Below are positions 8,441-17,712 of a stretch of DNA of 64,000 bases, in pieces. Positions within the stretch are counted from its first letter, which is position 1. Each line of letters begins with the position of its first letter. This DNA is from an uncultured Prevotella sp. (GTDB lineage: Bacteria > Bacteroidota > Bacteroidia > Bacteroidales > Bacteroidaceae): NCBI GenBank assembly GCA_944321295.1, contig CALUKU010000006.1, forward strand, positions 1 through 64,000, in the 5' to 3' direction. The notes under the pieces were generated by a model. That model was given only the letters and a program-made list of their open reading frames with translations. It made no database searches and was not told where the DNA came from. The translations under genes were made by a program, and so were the position numbers.

Positions 8441-9622
8441 TTATTTAATCCACAAATAAATATTTTTATAAAAATCTGGGTAATAATCGTCAAAGGCCTT
8501 CACGCTGTATTCTTTAGTTGCTAACTGGTTTAATCGTTCACACTCGACTTTAATACCTTCACAAATTCGATTCCAATTCCCGATTTCTTGAAAAGGATAT
8601 GACTGACGATTGTCAATATAAGATTCAACATACTTAAAGGCCTTATCTATTATATCCCTATTATTTACATAATAATTAATACCAATAGATTGGAGTATTT
8701 TACACCAATCAACTACATGAATTAAATTATAGTAGCTATAATAATATGACCTTGTTCTATGTTGTTCACCGGGTTGACTACCATCGTCTTTTTTAAATAA
8801 TACTTGTAACCTTTTTTTTCTGAAATTAGAAACTATCGAATCCGCACGCTGATAATTCTCGGTAAAAAGAGATATATTTAATAATAAAGTATCATAAGCT
8901 ATTGCATGGTTATTTTTCTGTTTGCTTTCAATTATGCCAAGCTCGTCTGTTGTTAACCAAATTGCAAAGTCTTCAAACCATTTCTGTAGACTTTTAATAA
9001 ATTTTTCATCGCATTTCTTTATATAATCTAATAGTCGCACACTTTCTATAATATCATTCATTATATATGCGTCTATAATGCCATGAGCTTTTCCTTTATT
9101 ACCACCACTATTTTTTATAATTTGTGCATATTTGAAATGAGGATACATATAACTATCCACATTTAAAAACCATATGTTGATTTGTTGGATGCATTCATTG
9201 AAATATTTTATATCATCTGTTAAATAATAGGCTAAACTCAGTTTCATTATTCTATTAGAAACTTTATTTAAACGTGCTCTATCATCCTTTTTTGTCTCAG
9301 GATTCAACATTCCATCTTTTTCTATATAAGGTCCATTGGGATTTTGGGTATTAGGCCAATAATAAGAAGAAAGACTTTCATAATTATGAATATCATTGCT
9401 TAGTGAACGTTCCTTTTGTGTAACAGATATATATTGCTTTTGGGCTGCAATTTTTTCTGCTTCTAATATCAAATTCTGCACTCCGTGTATGTGTTTTTGA
9501 TTCTGCTTTATCAAACGAAGCCTATCAATATTCCAGAGTAATGGTTTAAGATTGCTTGCTTCAATATTTTGCACATACAAGACTATTACAAAAAACAAAG
9601 TGGAAATACCTTGAATATTCAT
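8441..9622 (-). CDS. alginate lyase family protein (PL5-like)
   Basis: A 393-residue protein with an N-terminal hydrophobic segment (STLFFVIVLYVQNIEAS) consistent with a signal peptide, followed by an alpha/alpha-toroid lyase domain. Diagnostic segments are SSYYWPNTQNPNGPYIEKDG, LNPETKKDD, and the catalytic Asn-His region KQKNNHAIAYD, with EQHRTRSYYYSYYN in the C-terminal half, matching the alginate lyase (PF05426) pattern. These enzymes beta-eliminate uronate polymers. In synthesis loci, periplasmic lyases remove stalled polymer, as AlgL does in alginate biosynthesis; here the substrate is probably a glucuronate-containing chain, since a UDP-glucose dehydrogenase gene lies in the same locus. 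An A8 run (T8 at 8812-8819 on the plus strand) lies in the gene. Confidence 0.78.
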   Translation of the reverse strand: MNIQGISTLFFVIVLYVQNIEASNLKPLLWNIDRLRLIKQNQKHIHGVQNLILEAEKIAAQKQYISVTQKERSLSNDIHNYESLSSYYWPNTQNPNGPYIEKDGMLNPETKKDDRARLNKVSNRIMKLSLAYYLTDDIKYFNECIQQINIWFLNVDSYMYPHFKYAQIIKNSGGNKGKAHGIIDAYIMNDIIESVRLLDYIKKCDEKFIKSLQKWFEDFAIWLTTDELGIIESKQKNNHAIAYDTLLLNISLFTENYQRADSIVSNFRKKRLQVLFKKDDGSQPGEQHRTRSYYYSYYNLIHVVDWCKILQSIGINYYVNNRDIIDKAFKYVESYIDNRQSYPFQEIGNWNRICEGIKVECERLNQLATKEYSVKAFDDYYPDFYKNIYLWIK

Positions 9623-10506
9623 CTTTTATTGTTTATCGTTTTAAACAAATTATACAAGATATATTCACAATTGTATTCAAATGTTCCTAATATTATAGCA
9701 GTATTAAGTAGAAACCATTGCCATATTGTTAAATGCTCAAACATCTGATAATAAATCTTTAGTGACATACGGTCTCTCCAAAACATTTTTCTATTATTGA
9801 ATCTTAATTGCTTATGGTCATGAACATACGATGATGTGTTGATTATAGCTGATTTATAGCCTAAGTTTAGTGCCTGATGTCCAAGAATTATTTCTTCCCC
9901 ATATAGGAAAATGCCTTCAAAAAGATAATTGTTCTTTATTAAGAATTCACTTCTTATGCCAAAAAACGCTCCTGGAACTGCATCAACAAAAATTATCCCA
10001 TTTGACTTATCAACCTTTTTATTTTGTTCACATAGTTTTGTTCGTTCTATTTTTCTTCTTGTTATAAAAAAACAACTCCTTATGGAATTCCCAATCTTAG
10101 GAAATTCAAAATATTGATGTATAGCAGTGTTGTTATGACCAAATCTTTTTGTTGAAACAATTGCAATATCTGGATATTCTTCAAAAGTTTCTTCGATTTT
10201 TGATATTGCACTGTCTTCAAAAATAGTATCTGGGTTTGCAATATAAACATACTTACAATGTTTCTTTTCTATCAGATAGCGAAGTCCAATGTTATTTCCT
10301 GCTGAATATCCGGAATTAACATTGTTTTTAATGTAAAATATTTTTTCATTATTAAAATCATTGTCAAAATTATCTTTTGAACAATTATCAACAACACAGA
10401 TTTCATCTACTGACCGAAATGTTGCTATTTTATTTGCAAGTGCAACTGTTAAATCATGTGAGTTATAATTAAGTATAACAACACCACATTTGCTTTCTAT
10501 TTTCAT
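9619..10506 (-). CDS. family 2 glycosyltransferase
   Basis: A 295-residue GT-A enzyme. Motifs: VVILNYNSHDLTVALANKI at the N-terminus, ICVVDNCSKDN (nucleotide-binding Asp), YIANPDTIFED as the DxD equivalent, and LYGEEIILGHQALNLGYK on the acceptor side. It overlaps the lyase downstream by 4 bp (ATGA type) and the GT4 gene upstream by 4 bp, so translation is coupled. Likely adds one sugar of the repeat unit. AT-rich coding, unlike the flanking genome. Confidence 0.85.
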   Translation of the reverse strand: MKIESKCGVVILNYNSHDLTVALANKIATFRSVDEICVVDNCSKDNFDNDFNNEKIFYIKNNVNSGYSAGNNIGLRYLIEKKHCKYVYIANPDTIFEDSAISKIEETFEEYPDIAIVSTKRFGHNNTAIHQYFEFPKIGNSIRSCFFITRRKIERTKLCEQNKKVDKSNGIIFVDAVPGAFFGIRSEFLIKNNYLFEGIFLYGEEIILGHQALNLGYKSAIINTSSYVHDHKQLRFNNRKMFWRDRMSLKIYYQMFEHLTIWQWFLLNTAIILGTFEYNCEYILYNLFKTINNKR

Positions 10507-11660
10507 AATTTATATTTATAGAATTCGACATATTTTTCCGCAATAGATGACCAGCTATTACCATCAGTTTTAGTCCAATTGGCAATATTTATTCTCATCT
10601 GTTTCAACGTTTCAGGGTGTGTATATAAATAAATGATTGCCTTCGCTAAAGATTTTGCATCGCATGAAGGAACCAAGACCCCTGTTTTACCGTTTTCAAT
10701 TTGTTCGCCTAAAGCTCCAACATTTGTTGCAATAATAGGCCTGCTTTTAGCAAAAGATGTCATAATAACTCCACTTTGAGTAGCATCTTTATAAGGACAT
10801 GCAACAACAGAACATTCATCCAATAAACGTGCTAATTCATTCATTTCAATGTATCTGTTTATGAGTTGTATGCAAGGCAAATTTTGATATACAGAAAAAT
10901 CAAAATATAAACTGCCGCTTCCTGCAATTGTTAATGTTATATTGGGGTATTCTGAATGAATCGTCCTCATAGCTTCACATAAGTATTCCAAACCTTTATA
11001 GGAAGAGATGAATCCAAAAAACAAAATATTAAAATTTATATTTGATTTTTTTGTTGATTCCATTTTAAATGTGTTGATTGTATCATATATCCCTAATTTG
11101 TTTATTAAAACTCTTTGAGGATTTATATTGTAGGTTTCTATAAATTTATCTTTTTGGACTTTGTTCAACAATACGATTTTTGGGGTAATAGAAATTGCAA
11201 TCTTTCGGAAAAACTTTTTCCGAAAGTTAGATTTACCAGAATGCAAGAAAGGGTCATGCATCGTTAGACACATTTTTTTTCTATATTTATACAGAATCAT
11301 TTCTAATACATCTAATGCTTTTGTCGTATGGACTACGTCAGGATTAAAATCATCAATCATTTTTTTCATTTTTAATAACATCCTGAAATAGCCCAAAGAG
11401 AGTTGAGAGTTCTTTATTCTATTAAGAAAATATATACCCTTCAAATCCAAATAATCACTGTATATATTCATTTCCGCATAGCAAGATGCAGGTATGATGC
11501 CGTTTTTCTTAATTTGTTGTTTAATATTAAGAAGCGAACCTTTCAGAAAGCAAGGTGGTAAAGGAATAAACACCATAACTTCATTTGCTTTTTGAAATTC
11601 ACGGATAAGAGGCAAATCACAATCTAAAAAATTAGGTTCTGTAAAATAAACTATTTTCAT
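10503..11660 (-). CDS. family 4 glycosyltransferase (GT-B)
   Basis: A 385-residue GT-B glycosyltransferase: N-terminal MKIVYFTEPNFLDCDLPLI, linker DVVHTTKALDVLEM, and C-terminal donor domain with FFGFISSYKGLEYLCEAM, LTIAGSGSLYF and a degenerate EX7E region DATQSGVIMTSFAKSRPIIA in which the first Glu is replaced. Start and stop overlap its neighbours by 4 bp on both sides, so it is embedded in a translationally coupled run. Donor sugar not predictable. Confidence 0.82.
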   Translation of the reverse strand: MKIVYFTEPNFLDCDLPLIREFQKANEVMVFIPLPPCFLKGSLLNIKQQIKKNGIIPASCYAEMNIYSDYLDLKGIYFLNRIKNSQLSLGYFRMLLKMKKMIDDFNPDVVHTTKALDVLEMILYKYRKKMCLTMHDPFLHSGKSNFRKKFFRKIAISITPKIVLLNKVQKDKFIETYNINPQRVLINKLGIYDTINTFKMESTKKSNINFNILFFGFISSYKGLEYLCEAMRTIHSEYPNITLTIAGSGSLYFDFSVYQNLPCIQLINRYIEMNELARLLDECSVVACPYKDATQSGVIMTSFAKSRPIIATNVGALGEQIENGKTGVLVPSCDAKSLAKAIIYLYTHPETLKQMRINIANWTKTDGNSWSSIAEKYVEFYKYKL

Positions 11661-12871
11661 TTGTTTTCCATATCTTTATAGTACGTACTCCATAAATCCA
11701 AGTAATCATTGCCTTCTGAATTCCATACATATAAATGCCTGTACTCTGGTTCTTCAAAAGCCCACATTCTTATTTGCCTTTGAGAATAATACAAGAAAAC
11801 AATGATTACTAACGCATATGATATATTATTCAATTGAAGTCTTTTTGAAACTAAATAATAATCTATTATATACGCTAAAATTATGAACTGATATATGAAA
11901 ATCAAATATTGATACCTTAGCGCTAATTCAATTTGGTTGGCAACAGGCAGGATTACAAAACCGATCAAAAATATATTATACAGAATAATATATTTATTAT
12001 CAAGGTGTTTGCATAATTTATATCCTAATATGATTTCCATAATGTATAATAGTGTTTTATATAATTCTGGAAAAGCGGAAAATACAAGACCTGACGCTCC
12101 TCCTGTAAGCCATTGTTCTGCGTTATCAATGTAAAATGTAGATTTATCACTCAACATTGAAAAAACATTTAGATACTCTTTAAGGGAAAGCATAATGCTA
12201 GTCTGAAAACTCAAGGCTATCAAAACAAAAAGTGATATGGAGACAACAGGTTTTAGTAATGGACGTTTAAAACGTATTAAAACTATGTAAATTATGGGTA
12301 TAATTACAATTGCAAAATGGAAGAAAAATGAGAGTAGTGAGAAAAGAGTAAAATATATGTAGTTTTTAATGGGTTTATTCTCTTGTACAATAAACGAGAA
12401 CCCAATTAGGACAAATGAAAATCCTAAGAACCATCTCATAAGATTTTCAGTTGCAGTATAAAATAAAAGTAAGAACAATGGTAAAGCAAACGGAGCACAT
12501 TCTTTAAAGTTTCTTATAAATATCAGAACTGATAATATCAGGATAAAACTCATAAGCAAAACAAATGCTTGGAATGGCATACCTAAACTTTGTAAAAGCA
12601 TACCAATGTAACGAAATCCTAAGTCTCCATTTTCAAAATATTGATTACCTGTATTATATACAAAATCTTTGGCATATATATTATAGTCAATACCGCGTCC
12701 AAAGCGTAAGCCTTCATTCAATGTATAAATAATGATGCTAGGCATAGCTGTCTTTAGGTATTTTTTTAGTCGAATACCTTCAGGTAATGCTTTAATCTTT
12801 TTACCATTTATGTATAACACATACATGGTAATGAGAAACAATAGTATAAAGATAAAGTTTATGGTTGACAT
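11657..12871 (-). CDS. EpsG family polysaccharide polymerase (Wzy-like)
   Basis: A 404-residue integral membrane protein with about ten to twelve hydrophobic helices. The segment LNEGLRFGRGIDYNIYAKDF followed by GDLGFRYIGMLLQSLGM matches the EpsG family, which polymerises lipid-linked repeat units in the periplasm (the Wzy role). Position amid glycosyltransferases and with a Wzx flippase in the same locus supports a Wzx/Wzy-dependent pathway. Overlaps the downstream GT gene by 4 bp and abuts the pyruvyl transferase gene. Confidence 0.8.
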   Translation of the reverse strand: MSTINFIFILLFLITMYVLYINGKKIKALPEGIRLKKYLKTAMPSIIIYTLNEGLRFGRGIDYNIYAKDFVYNTGNQYFENGDLGFRYIGMLLQSLGMPFQAFVLLMSFILILSVLIFIRNFKECAPFALPLFLLLFYTATENLMRWFLGFSFVLIGFSFIVQENKPIKNYIYFTLFSLLSFFFHFAIVIIPIIYIVLIRFKRPLLKPVVSISLFVLIALSFQTSIMLSLKEYLNVFSMLSDKSTFYIDNAEQWLTGGASGLVFSAFPELYKTLLYIMEIILGYKLCKHLDNKYIILYNIFLIGFVILPVANQIELALRYQYLIFIYQFIILAYIIDYYLVSKRLQLNNISYALVIIVFLYYSQRQIRMWAFEEPEYRHLYVWNSEGNDYLDLWSTYYKDMENK

Positions 12872-14104
12872 TTATTGCAAATTAATTAATTCTGTTATAG
12901 TAGAAATAAATTCTTCGCTAGTTTTTTTTGCAATCATATTGCATTTGTTTTTGTCAAAACAGAAAAGACTTTCGACTATTTCTTTTGTAGTAGGTTGTTG
13001 CCCTGATTTTATTGAATATAGATTATCAAGAAAACCAAACTTTTTTACAATATGATAAGTTTTACTTGATTGTATATTTACCTTTTTAACCAATCCGCCT
13101 AAATGTCTTTTTATAACACCATATTCATCAAAACTGTAAAATGGAACAGAATTATGTAAACAAACGACAATCGGATGCATACGTTCTCCGATATAACCAC
13201 AAGAATATTTTATTAATGCATACCAATCAATAGGTGACAATGGAAGTTTTATTGTATTGTCTAAACCAAAATCCCGAAGGGATTCAGGCATAGGTAATGC
13301 TACTGGATATAACTTCTGCTTTTTACATTCTGTGATTACACTACTTATATAGCTATTGCTCACATATTTATTGCTAAAGCTTAATAAGACATATTTATCA
13401 GGTAAAGAGAATTTTTCTAAGATTTCATTTTTTGAAGGCACATATTTATTGCAATTATTATTGAAAGCAAAAACAGGATCTGGGCTTACTTTGATATCCG
13501 ATATGTCAGTTAAAAATTCAACCATCTCTTTTGTCCATTCATCCCTCACCGTTATTTTCTTAAATCTCTTTAAAGATTCCCCTATTAAATATCTTTCTTT
13601 TTCATTCATTAAATTATAAGGACAATTTTGAGATGATACCGACAAAGCTACGACAGGTATTTTATTTTCAAGACTTTCATAATAGTCACAGAAGAAAGGA
13701 TTATTTGGAAAATCTTCGCACGAAATAACATTTTGAGTTATATACCTAAATTTTCTCAAAGAGAAATATTTTCTCTTTGCTTTAGGTACATATTTAAATA
13801 ATGCATCACTTCCTGTTAATATGAAATCAATTTTGTTGTCACTAATTGCTTTTAACAAATCTTTTTCGGTTTGACACAAAGAAGTTACAGGTAAATACTT
13901 TCCCGTGTAAAAATTGTGACATAATATTTGTTCTTTGCATATACGGCGAGAATACATCTCTTCTAAATCTTTAGGATACCAATTTAATACAAATGGTGTA
14001 TGACCTAAACTCTTTACACATTCTACCGTTGATAATACCTGTAATTGCGCTCCAAAATTAGGGACACAATGATATGTTAAAATTCCGATATTCATTATAC
14101 TCAA
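12872..14104 (-). CDS. polysaccharide pyruvyl transferase family protein
   Basis: A 410-residue protein of the PF04230 family, which transfers pyruvate from phosphoenolpyruvate as a ketal onto glycans. The start MNIGILTYHCVPNFGAQLQ is the family hallmark (TYH...NxGAxLQ), followed by DFILTGSDALF, KITVRDEWTKEMV, VSPDPVFAF and the late CGYIGERMHPIVVCLHNSVPF containing the conserved ERxH. It would make the surface glycan acidic. The gene overlaps the LbH acetyltransferase gene by 4 bp and abuts the polymerase gene. Confidence 0.85.
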   Translation of the reverse strand: MSIMNIGILTYHCVPNFGAQLQVLSTVECVKSLGHTPFVLNWYPKDLEEMYSRRICKEQILCHNFYTGKYLPVTSLCQTEKDLLKAISDNKIDFILTGSDALFKYVPKAKRKYFSLRKFRYITQNVISCEDFPNNPFFCDYYESLENKIPVVALSVSSQNCPYNLMNEKERYLIGESLKRFKKITVRDEWTKEMVEFLTDISDIKVSPDPVFAFNNNCNKYVPSKNEILEKFSLPDKYVLLSFSNKYVSNSYISSVITECKKQKLYPVALPMPESLRDFGLDNTIKLPLSPIDWYALIKYSCGYIGERMHPIVVCLHNSVPFYSFDEYGVIKRHLGGLVKKVNIQSSKTYHIVKKFGFLDNLYSIKSGQQPTTKEIVESLFCFDKNKCNMIAKKTSEEFISTITELINLQ

Positions 14105-14685
14105 TTAATATGTGAATAATCTTTTATAGATGTATATCCATAATTGTAGTCTTTCTTTTCACGATTTCCTATTATTTTTGCAGGTATCCCTCCAACAATC
14201 GTATAAGGTGCAACATCTTTTGTTACAACAGCACCGCTTGCAACAATAGCCCCTTCTCCAACCGTAATACCTGGTAATATAATTGCCCGACTGCAAACCC
14301 ATGCATATTTTTCTATTTTTACTGGAGCTCCTTTCCCGCAAAAATGAATATCATTATAATCATGATTTAGAGTCCATATTATACAATCATACGCCAGAAC
14401 TACATTTTCTCCAATATGCAATCCACATCTTCCATCTAAAAGTACTTTAGGGCCTATGGATACACCTTTTGATATTGAGATGTTGCGTGGATTTCGTATA
14501 TGAAAACCTTGATAGAAACGAATGTTCTTTTGTAAATTGACACCTAACATTTTCAACCCGAAATAACGAATATGCTTGCTTGGAAAGAAAGACAAAATAT
14601 AATTTGAAAAGTAAAAAACCAATCCTGATTTTAGTCCGTTGAAATGCTTTTTATACTTTAATAAAATATCCTTTAATACATTCAT
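14101..14685 (-). CDS. LbH (hexapeptide repeat) O-acetyltransferase, WcaF-like
   Basis: A 194-residue trimeric left-handed beta-helix acyltransferase expected to acetylate a sugar of the repeat unit with acetyl-CoA. The hexapeptide ladder is clear: ISKGVSIGPKVLLDG, LHIGENVVLAYDCIIW, then the active-site His in TLNHDYND, and ITVGEGAIVASGAVVTKDVAPYT ending with IVGGIPAKIIG. It overlaps its neighbours by 4 bp on each side. Confidence 0.87.
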   Translation of the reverse strand: MNVLKDILLKYKKHFNGLKSGLVFYFSNYILSFFPSKHIRYFGLKMLGVNLQKNIRFYQGFHIRNPRNISISKGVSIGPKVLLDGRCGLHIGENVVLAYDCIIWTLNHDYNDIHFCGKGAPVKIEKYAWVCSRAIILPGITVGEGAIVASGAVVTKDVAPYTIVGGIPAKIIGNREKKDYNYGYTSIKDYSHIN

Positions 14686-15662
14686 TTTGTTATTTTTTTT
14701 ATCAAATATAAAGGTATATTGAATAAAGAAATGAAGAAGAGCTGAGGATTATATTTAACTACTGATTTTAGTGAATGTAACCCATCTTTCCTGTTTCCTT
14801 TCCCTATGCAAATTAAAACAATACTCTTTATTATCTTGGGAATATATTTTTCTTTTAAATATCTATATCCTTTTTCTCCTAAATCACAATACTTCGTGTA
14901 GAAAAAGTCATCAATAAAATTAATACTGTAATCAACATCTTCATTTTGTGTTACACCTCCTTTGTGAATTCTATAAACACACATAGGAGTTGAAAAGCTA
15001 TGGATTCTTCCCAAATATGAACATGCATTCCTTATTTTAACACTTCCACCAAATGTTGTCGGGATTGATTGAAACTTTTTATAAATGTCACTAAATAGTA
15101 TTTCTTTACGAAACACCCAGGATGCTGTTGGATGAAACCATTTATTCCAAGTTTCCTCAAAAGTATAATCACAATCTTGCATATCTTCTTTTACGAGCCT
15201 GTCTTGTGGCTTTCCTTCCTTATTAAAACTTGTTGCCATGCGTGGAGATGCCCCATCTTCAAAATGAATGTATGCATTTGAGAATACCAAATTGCAATCT
15301 GGATGCTTTTCCAACCAATCCACCTGTTTCTGCAGTTTCAGCGGGTCTATCCAATAATCATCACCCTCGCACATGGCGATGTACTTGCCACGGCATGCAG
15401 CATTCATTATTCGTGTCAATGCCCCGTCGTGCTTTGAGTATTGGTTTTCTGTTTCGTAGATTGGTTTTATAATGTCTGGGTATTTTTCGGCATATTCACG
15501 GATTATCGCTGCGCTGCCGTCGGTCGAGGCATCATCATGGACAATTGCCTCAAAACGAAAGTTCGTCCTTTGCATCACAAAGCCTTCGAGGCATTGACGG
15601 AGGTACGGCTCATGGTTGTAAACCAAGCATCTGATGGATACTAATATTTTATTGTCGTTCAT
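14682..15662 (-). CDS. family 2 glycosyltransferase
   Basis: A 326-residue GT-A enzyme with VSIRCLVYNHEPYLRQCLEG, VHDDASTDGSAAIIREYA, the metal-binding region MCEGDDYWIDPLKLQKQVDWL (DD motif) and the His-Pro segment KWFHPTASWVFRK. This is the arrangement of WcaA-like GT2 enzymes. The 5' half is noticeably less AT-rich than the downstream block, suggesting a recombination edge near here. It is the first gene after a 389-bp spacer and runs into the LbH gene with a 4-bp overlap. Confidence 0.86.
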   Translation of the reverse strand: MNDNKILVSIRCLVYNHEPYLRQCLEGFVMQRTNFRFEAIVHDDASTDGSAAIIREYAEKYPDIIKPIYETENQYSKHDGALTRIMNAACRGKYIAMCEGDDYWIDPLKLQKQVDWLEKHPDCNLVFSNAYIHFEDGASPRMATSFNKEGKPQDRLVKEDMQDCDYTFEETWNKWFHPTASWVFRKEILFSDIYKKFQSIPTTFGGSVKIRNACSYLGRIHSFSTPMCVYRIHKGGVTQNEDVDYSINFIDDFFYTKYCDLGEKGYRYLKEKYIPKIIKSIVLICIGKGNRKDGLHSLKSVVKYNPQLFFISLFNIPLYLIKKITK

Positions 15663-16051
15663 TTTATTTCTTCAATATATATATATTTTAAAGTTGTTTC
15701 ACCGTCACAATGTCACATAACGTTACAAATTATAGGGAATCAACTTTTTACCTTGTGATATTAAGTTGTTTTCACATTCACCATTGTCATCGTGTGTATT
15801 CATGTGACAATAGTGTATTGACAGCATGTTAATATCACAGCGTATTCTTTTGAAAACCAACAACATAGAACACAATATGACATTATGACATAAAAATGAA
15901 GGTGAAAAATATTTATGTAATTATTTTAATCAAATCGTTACATTTCCCATAAGATACCTTTAGGTGGCTCAAAGACAACCTTTTGCACCATAAGATACGG
16001 TCTTTTGCAACGCAAAAAATTATGAATATTTTCTTTCAAGAACATTTATAA
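15663..16051. other. AT-rich spacer between the amino-sugar genes and the glycosyltransferase block
   Basis: No coding capacity. It contains a degenerate 22-bp-periodic repeat array at its right-hand end (15967-16020). No convincing -7/-33 promoter pair for the GT2 gene was found. Confidence 0.6.
15967..16020. repeat. 22-bp periodic palindromic array (degenerate, about 2.5 units)
   Basis: CCTTTAGG, CCTTTTGC and TCTTTTGC occur exactly 22 bp apart, and the last is followed by the complementary GCAAAA (CTTTTGCaacGCAAAA hairpin). This matches the spacing and core of the arrays at 46612, 49620, 59212 and 63212. Confidence 0.6.
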
Positions 16052-16495
16052 TTATAGATTTCTAAGACTAGCCGGTTTTCTTGTCATGTGGCATTTTATA
16101 TCAGAATCACATGTTGTATCAAAACTAAACTTTCTATAAAGCCTTATTGCTCCAATGTTAGAAGTACGAACCTCTAATGAAATAGGCTTATTTTTCATGT
16201 CAGCATAATGGCATATATTGTTTAACAATATATCGGCCACCCCCATACCTCTTTTTGAAATACTTACGCAGACATATGGGATATATAATTCTGATTCATT
16301 TTCATAAAACGCAACAATGCCGATTATACTACTATCAAATTCTGCAATTTCAAAGTTTGCGTGTTCTGACAATTTACGGCTGTAATCTTCTATATTAACA
16401 GTTTCTTCCAAACGTTTTGCAAACATAGGGTCTAACGTACACAGCAAATTGTGCACAACCTCTTGCCCAAGCCTTTTGCGTAATACTTCTATCAT
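16052..16495 (-). CDS. GNAT family N-acetyltransferase
   Basis: A 147-residue acetyl-CoA-dependent acyltransferase. The central part IGIVAFYENESELYIPYVCVSISKRGMGVADILLNNI has the GNAT beta4-alpha3 layout (a degenerate RGxGxA as KRGMGVA), and SNIGAIRLYRKFSF is the usual C-terminal GNAT segment. It starts 6 bp after the stop of the ATP-grasp gene, so the two are co-transcribed. By context it could acetylate an amino sugar, or an amino acid attached to one; inference only. Confidence 0.8.
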   Translation of the reverse strand: MIEVLRKRLGQEVVHNLLCTLDPMFAKRLEETVNIEDYSRKLSEHANFEIAEFDSSIIGIVAFYENESELYIPYVCVSISKRGMGVADILLNNICHYADMKNKPISLEVRTSNIGAIRLYRKFSFDTTCDSDIKCHMTRKPASLRNL

Positions 16496-16501
16496 GTTAT
16501 A

Positions 16502-17710
16502 TTAGGTCAAATCGATTCTTATCAAATCCCCCAATTTATTACAATATAGGTTCATTTCATCAACAGAGTCAAAATGAAGGAAAACTATTCCTACTGCCTT
16601 TCCCGCACCATCGAAAGCCTCCACCTCATCGCCTTGTTTCTTGTAAAAAAACTTGCGGTAGACATGCGGAGCTATCTCGTCTGAAAATTCAACGTCTTGG
16701 AATATTCCGTTGATGTAGCTATGAAGCACGTAGGTAACAAAGCAACCCGATTGCGGCTTGACATCAAGCTGCAGGGATTCGCCCATCGCCACGGCAATGT
16801 TTGCCTTCACCAAGTCTATACCGAAAGCGTCAGACAATTGCAATGGTATCATGTTGCCTCCTGCGCGCGGTCCTATTTCAAGGAAATGCACGTTGTCGTC
16901 CTTGTCAAGCAGAATCTCTATGTTAAGCTCTCCGAAACGGATACCGAGCATGGTTACGAGACGTTGCAGCTCATGGTGTATGCGGTCGGTTTCTTTCTTG
17001 CTTAAGCCGCCCGGCCAACGTTCGCCTATAGGCACAAGTCCCTTGCCGTGGTCGCCGCGAAGACAAGTCATCTCACCGAATAGCACCACCTTTCCTTCAT
17101 TGACGAAAATATCACCTCCTACAACGTCTGGAAAACTGCGATGGATGAACTCCTCCGCTATTAATATCTTGTTGCGCGAATAGATGTCAGCCCACGCTAT
17201 GGCCTCAGCCAAGCTGTCCATGCAGTTAAGCGTAGTCACGCCTTTCGAACCTGACGAGTCGGTCGGCTTAACAACTATCGGAAAGCTGAAGTCTTTGACA
17301 ACTTCCTTTATGTCATCAATTCCATCTGTCGGATGGAACGTATGAAATTGAGGACAAGCAAAGCCGTTTTCACTCAGGAAACGCCTGAACTTATGCTTTA
17401 CGCCCAATATCTCAACCGCCTGGGGTGGATTCGTCGGGAGGCCGAGTCTGTCGGCAACTATTGCGGATGGCAGTGCCGCAGGGTCGGAGGCGTAGGCGAG
17501 TATGCCGCTCACTTGTTCAGTCTTGGCTATTTCATAAACGGCCTCGATGTCGGTCGTGCTCGTATTATAATACTTATCAGCCACGTATTGCCCTGGATTG
17601 TCGGGCAGATAGTCGCAAAGCACTGTATAATAGCCCATCTCCTTTGCGGCGTTGATGGCTACCACCTGTTGGGCTGAACCACCTAACAAAAGTATTTTCT
17701 TTCTATCCAT
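16502..17710 (-). CDS. ATP-grasp family ligase
   Basis: A 402-residue carboxylate-amine ligase type protein. It opens with a PreATP-grasp Rossmann start MDRKKILLLGGSAQQVVAIN, then the ATP-binding segment FPIVVKPTDSSGSKGVTTL, the hinge ILIAEEFIHR, and metal-binding residues in GELNIEILLDKDDNVHFLEIGPRAGG. Such enzymes join a carboxylate to an amine through an acyl phosphate. Next to a second ATP-grasp gene, a GNAT and a VioA-like aminotransferase, it probably attaches an amino acid or other acid to an amino sugar of the surface glycan; the substrates are inferred. Confidence 0.82.
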   Translation of the reverse strand: MDRKKILLLGGSAQQVVAINAAKEMGYYTVLCDYLPDNPGQYVADKYYNTSTTDIEAVYEIAKTEQVSGILAYASDPAALPSAIVADRLGLPTNPPQAVEILGVKHKFRRFLSENGFACPQFHTFHPTDGIDDIKEVVKDFSFPIVVKPTDSSGSKGVTTLNCMDSLAEAIAWADIYSRNKILIAEEFIHRSFPDVVGGDIFVNEGKVVLFGEMTCLRGDHGKGLVPIGERWPGGLSKKETDRIHHELQRLVTMLGIRFGELNIEILLDKDDNVHFLEIGPRAGGNMIPLQLSDAFGIDLVKANIAVAMGESLQLDVKPQSGCFVTYVLHSYINGIFQDVEFSDEIAPHVYRKFFYKKQGDEVEAFDGAGKAVGIVFLHFDSVDEMNLYCNKLGDLIRIDLT

Positions 17711-17712
17711 GT

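Noticed and set aside
8812-8819. A8 run in the lyase gene as a definite phase-variation site
   Set aside because: A-runs of this length are expected by chance in such AT-rich DNA; noted only as a possibility.
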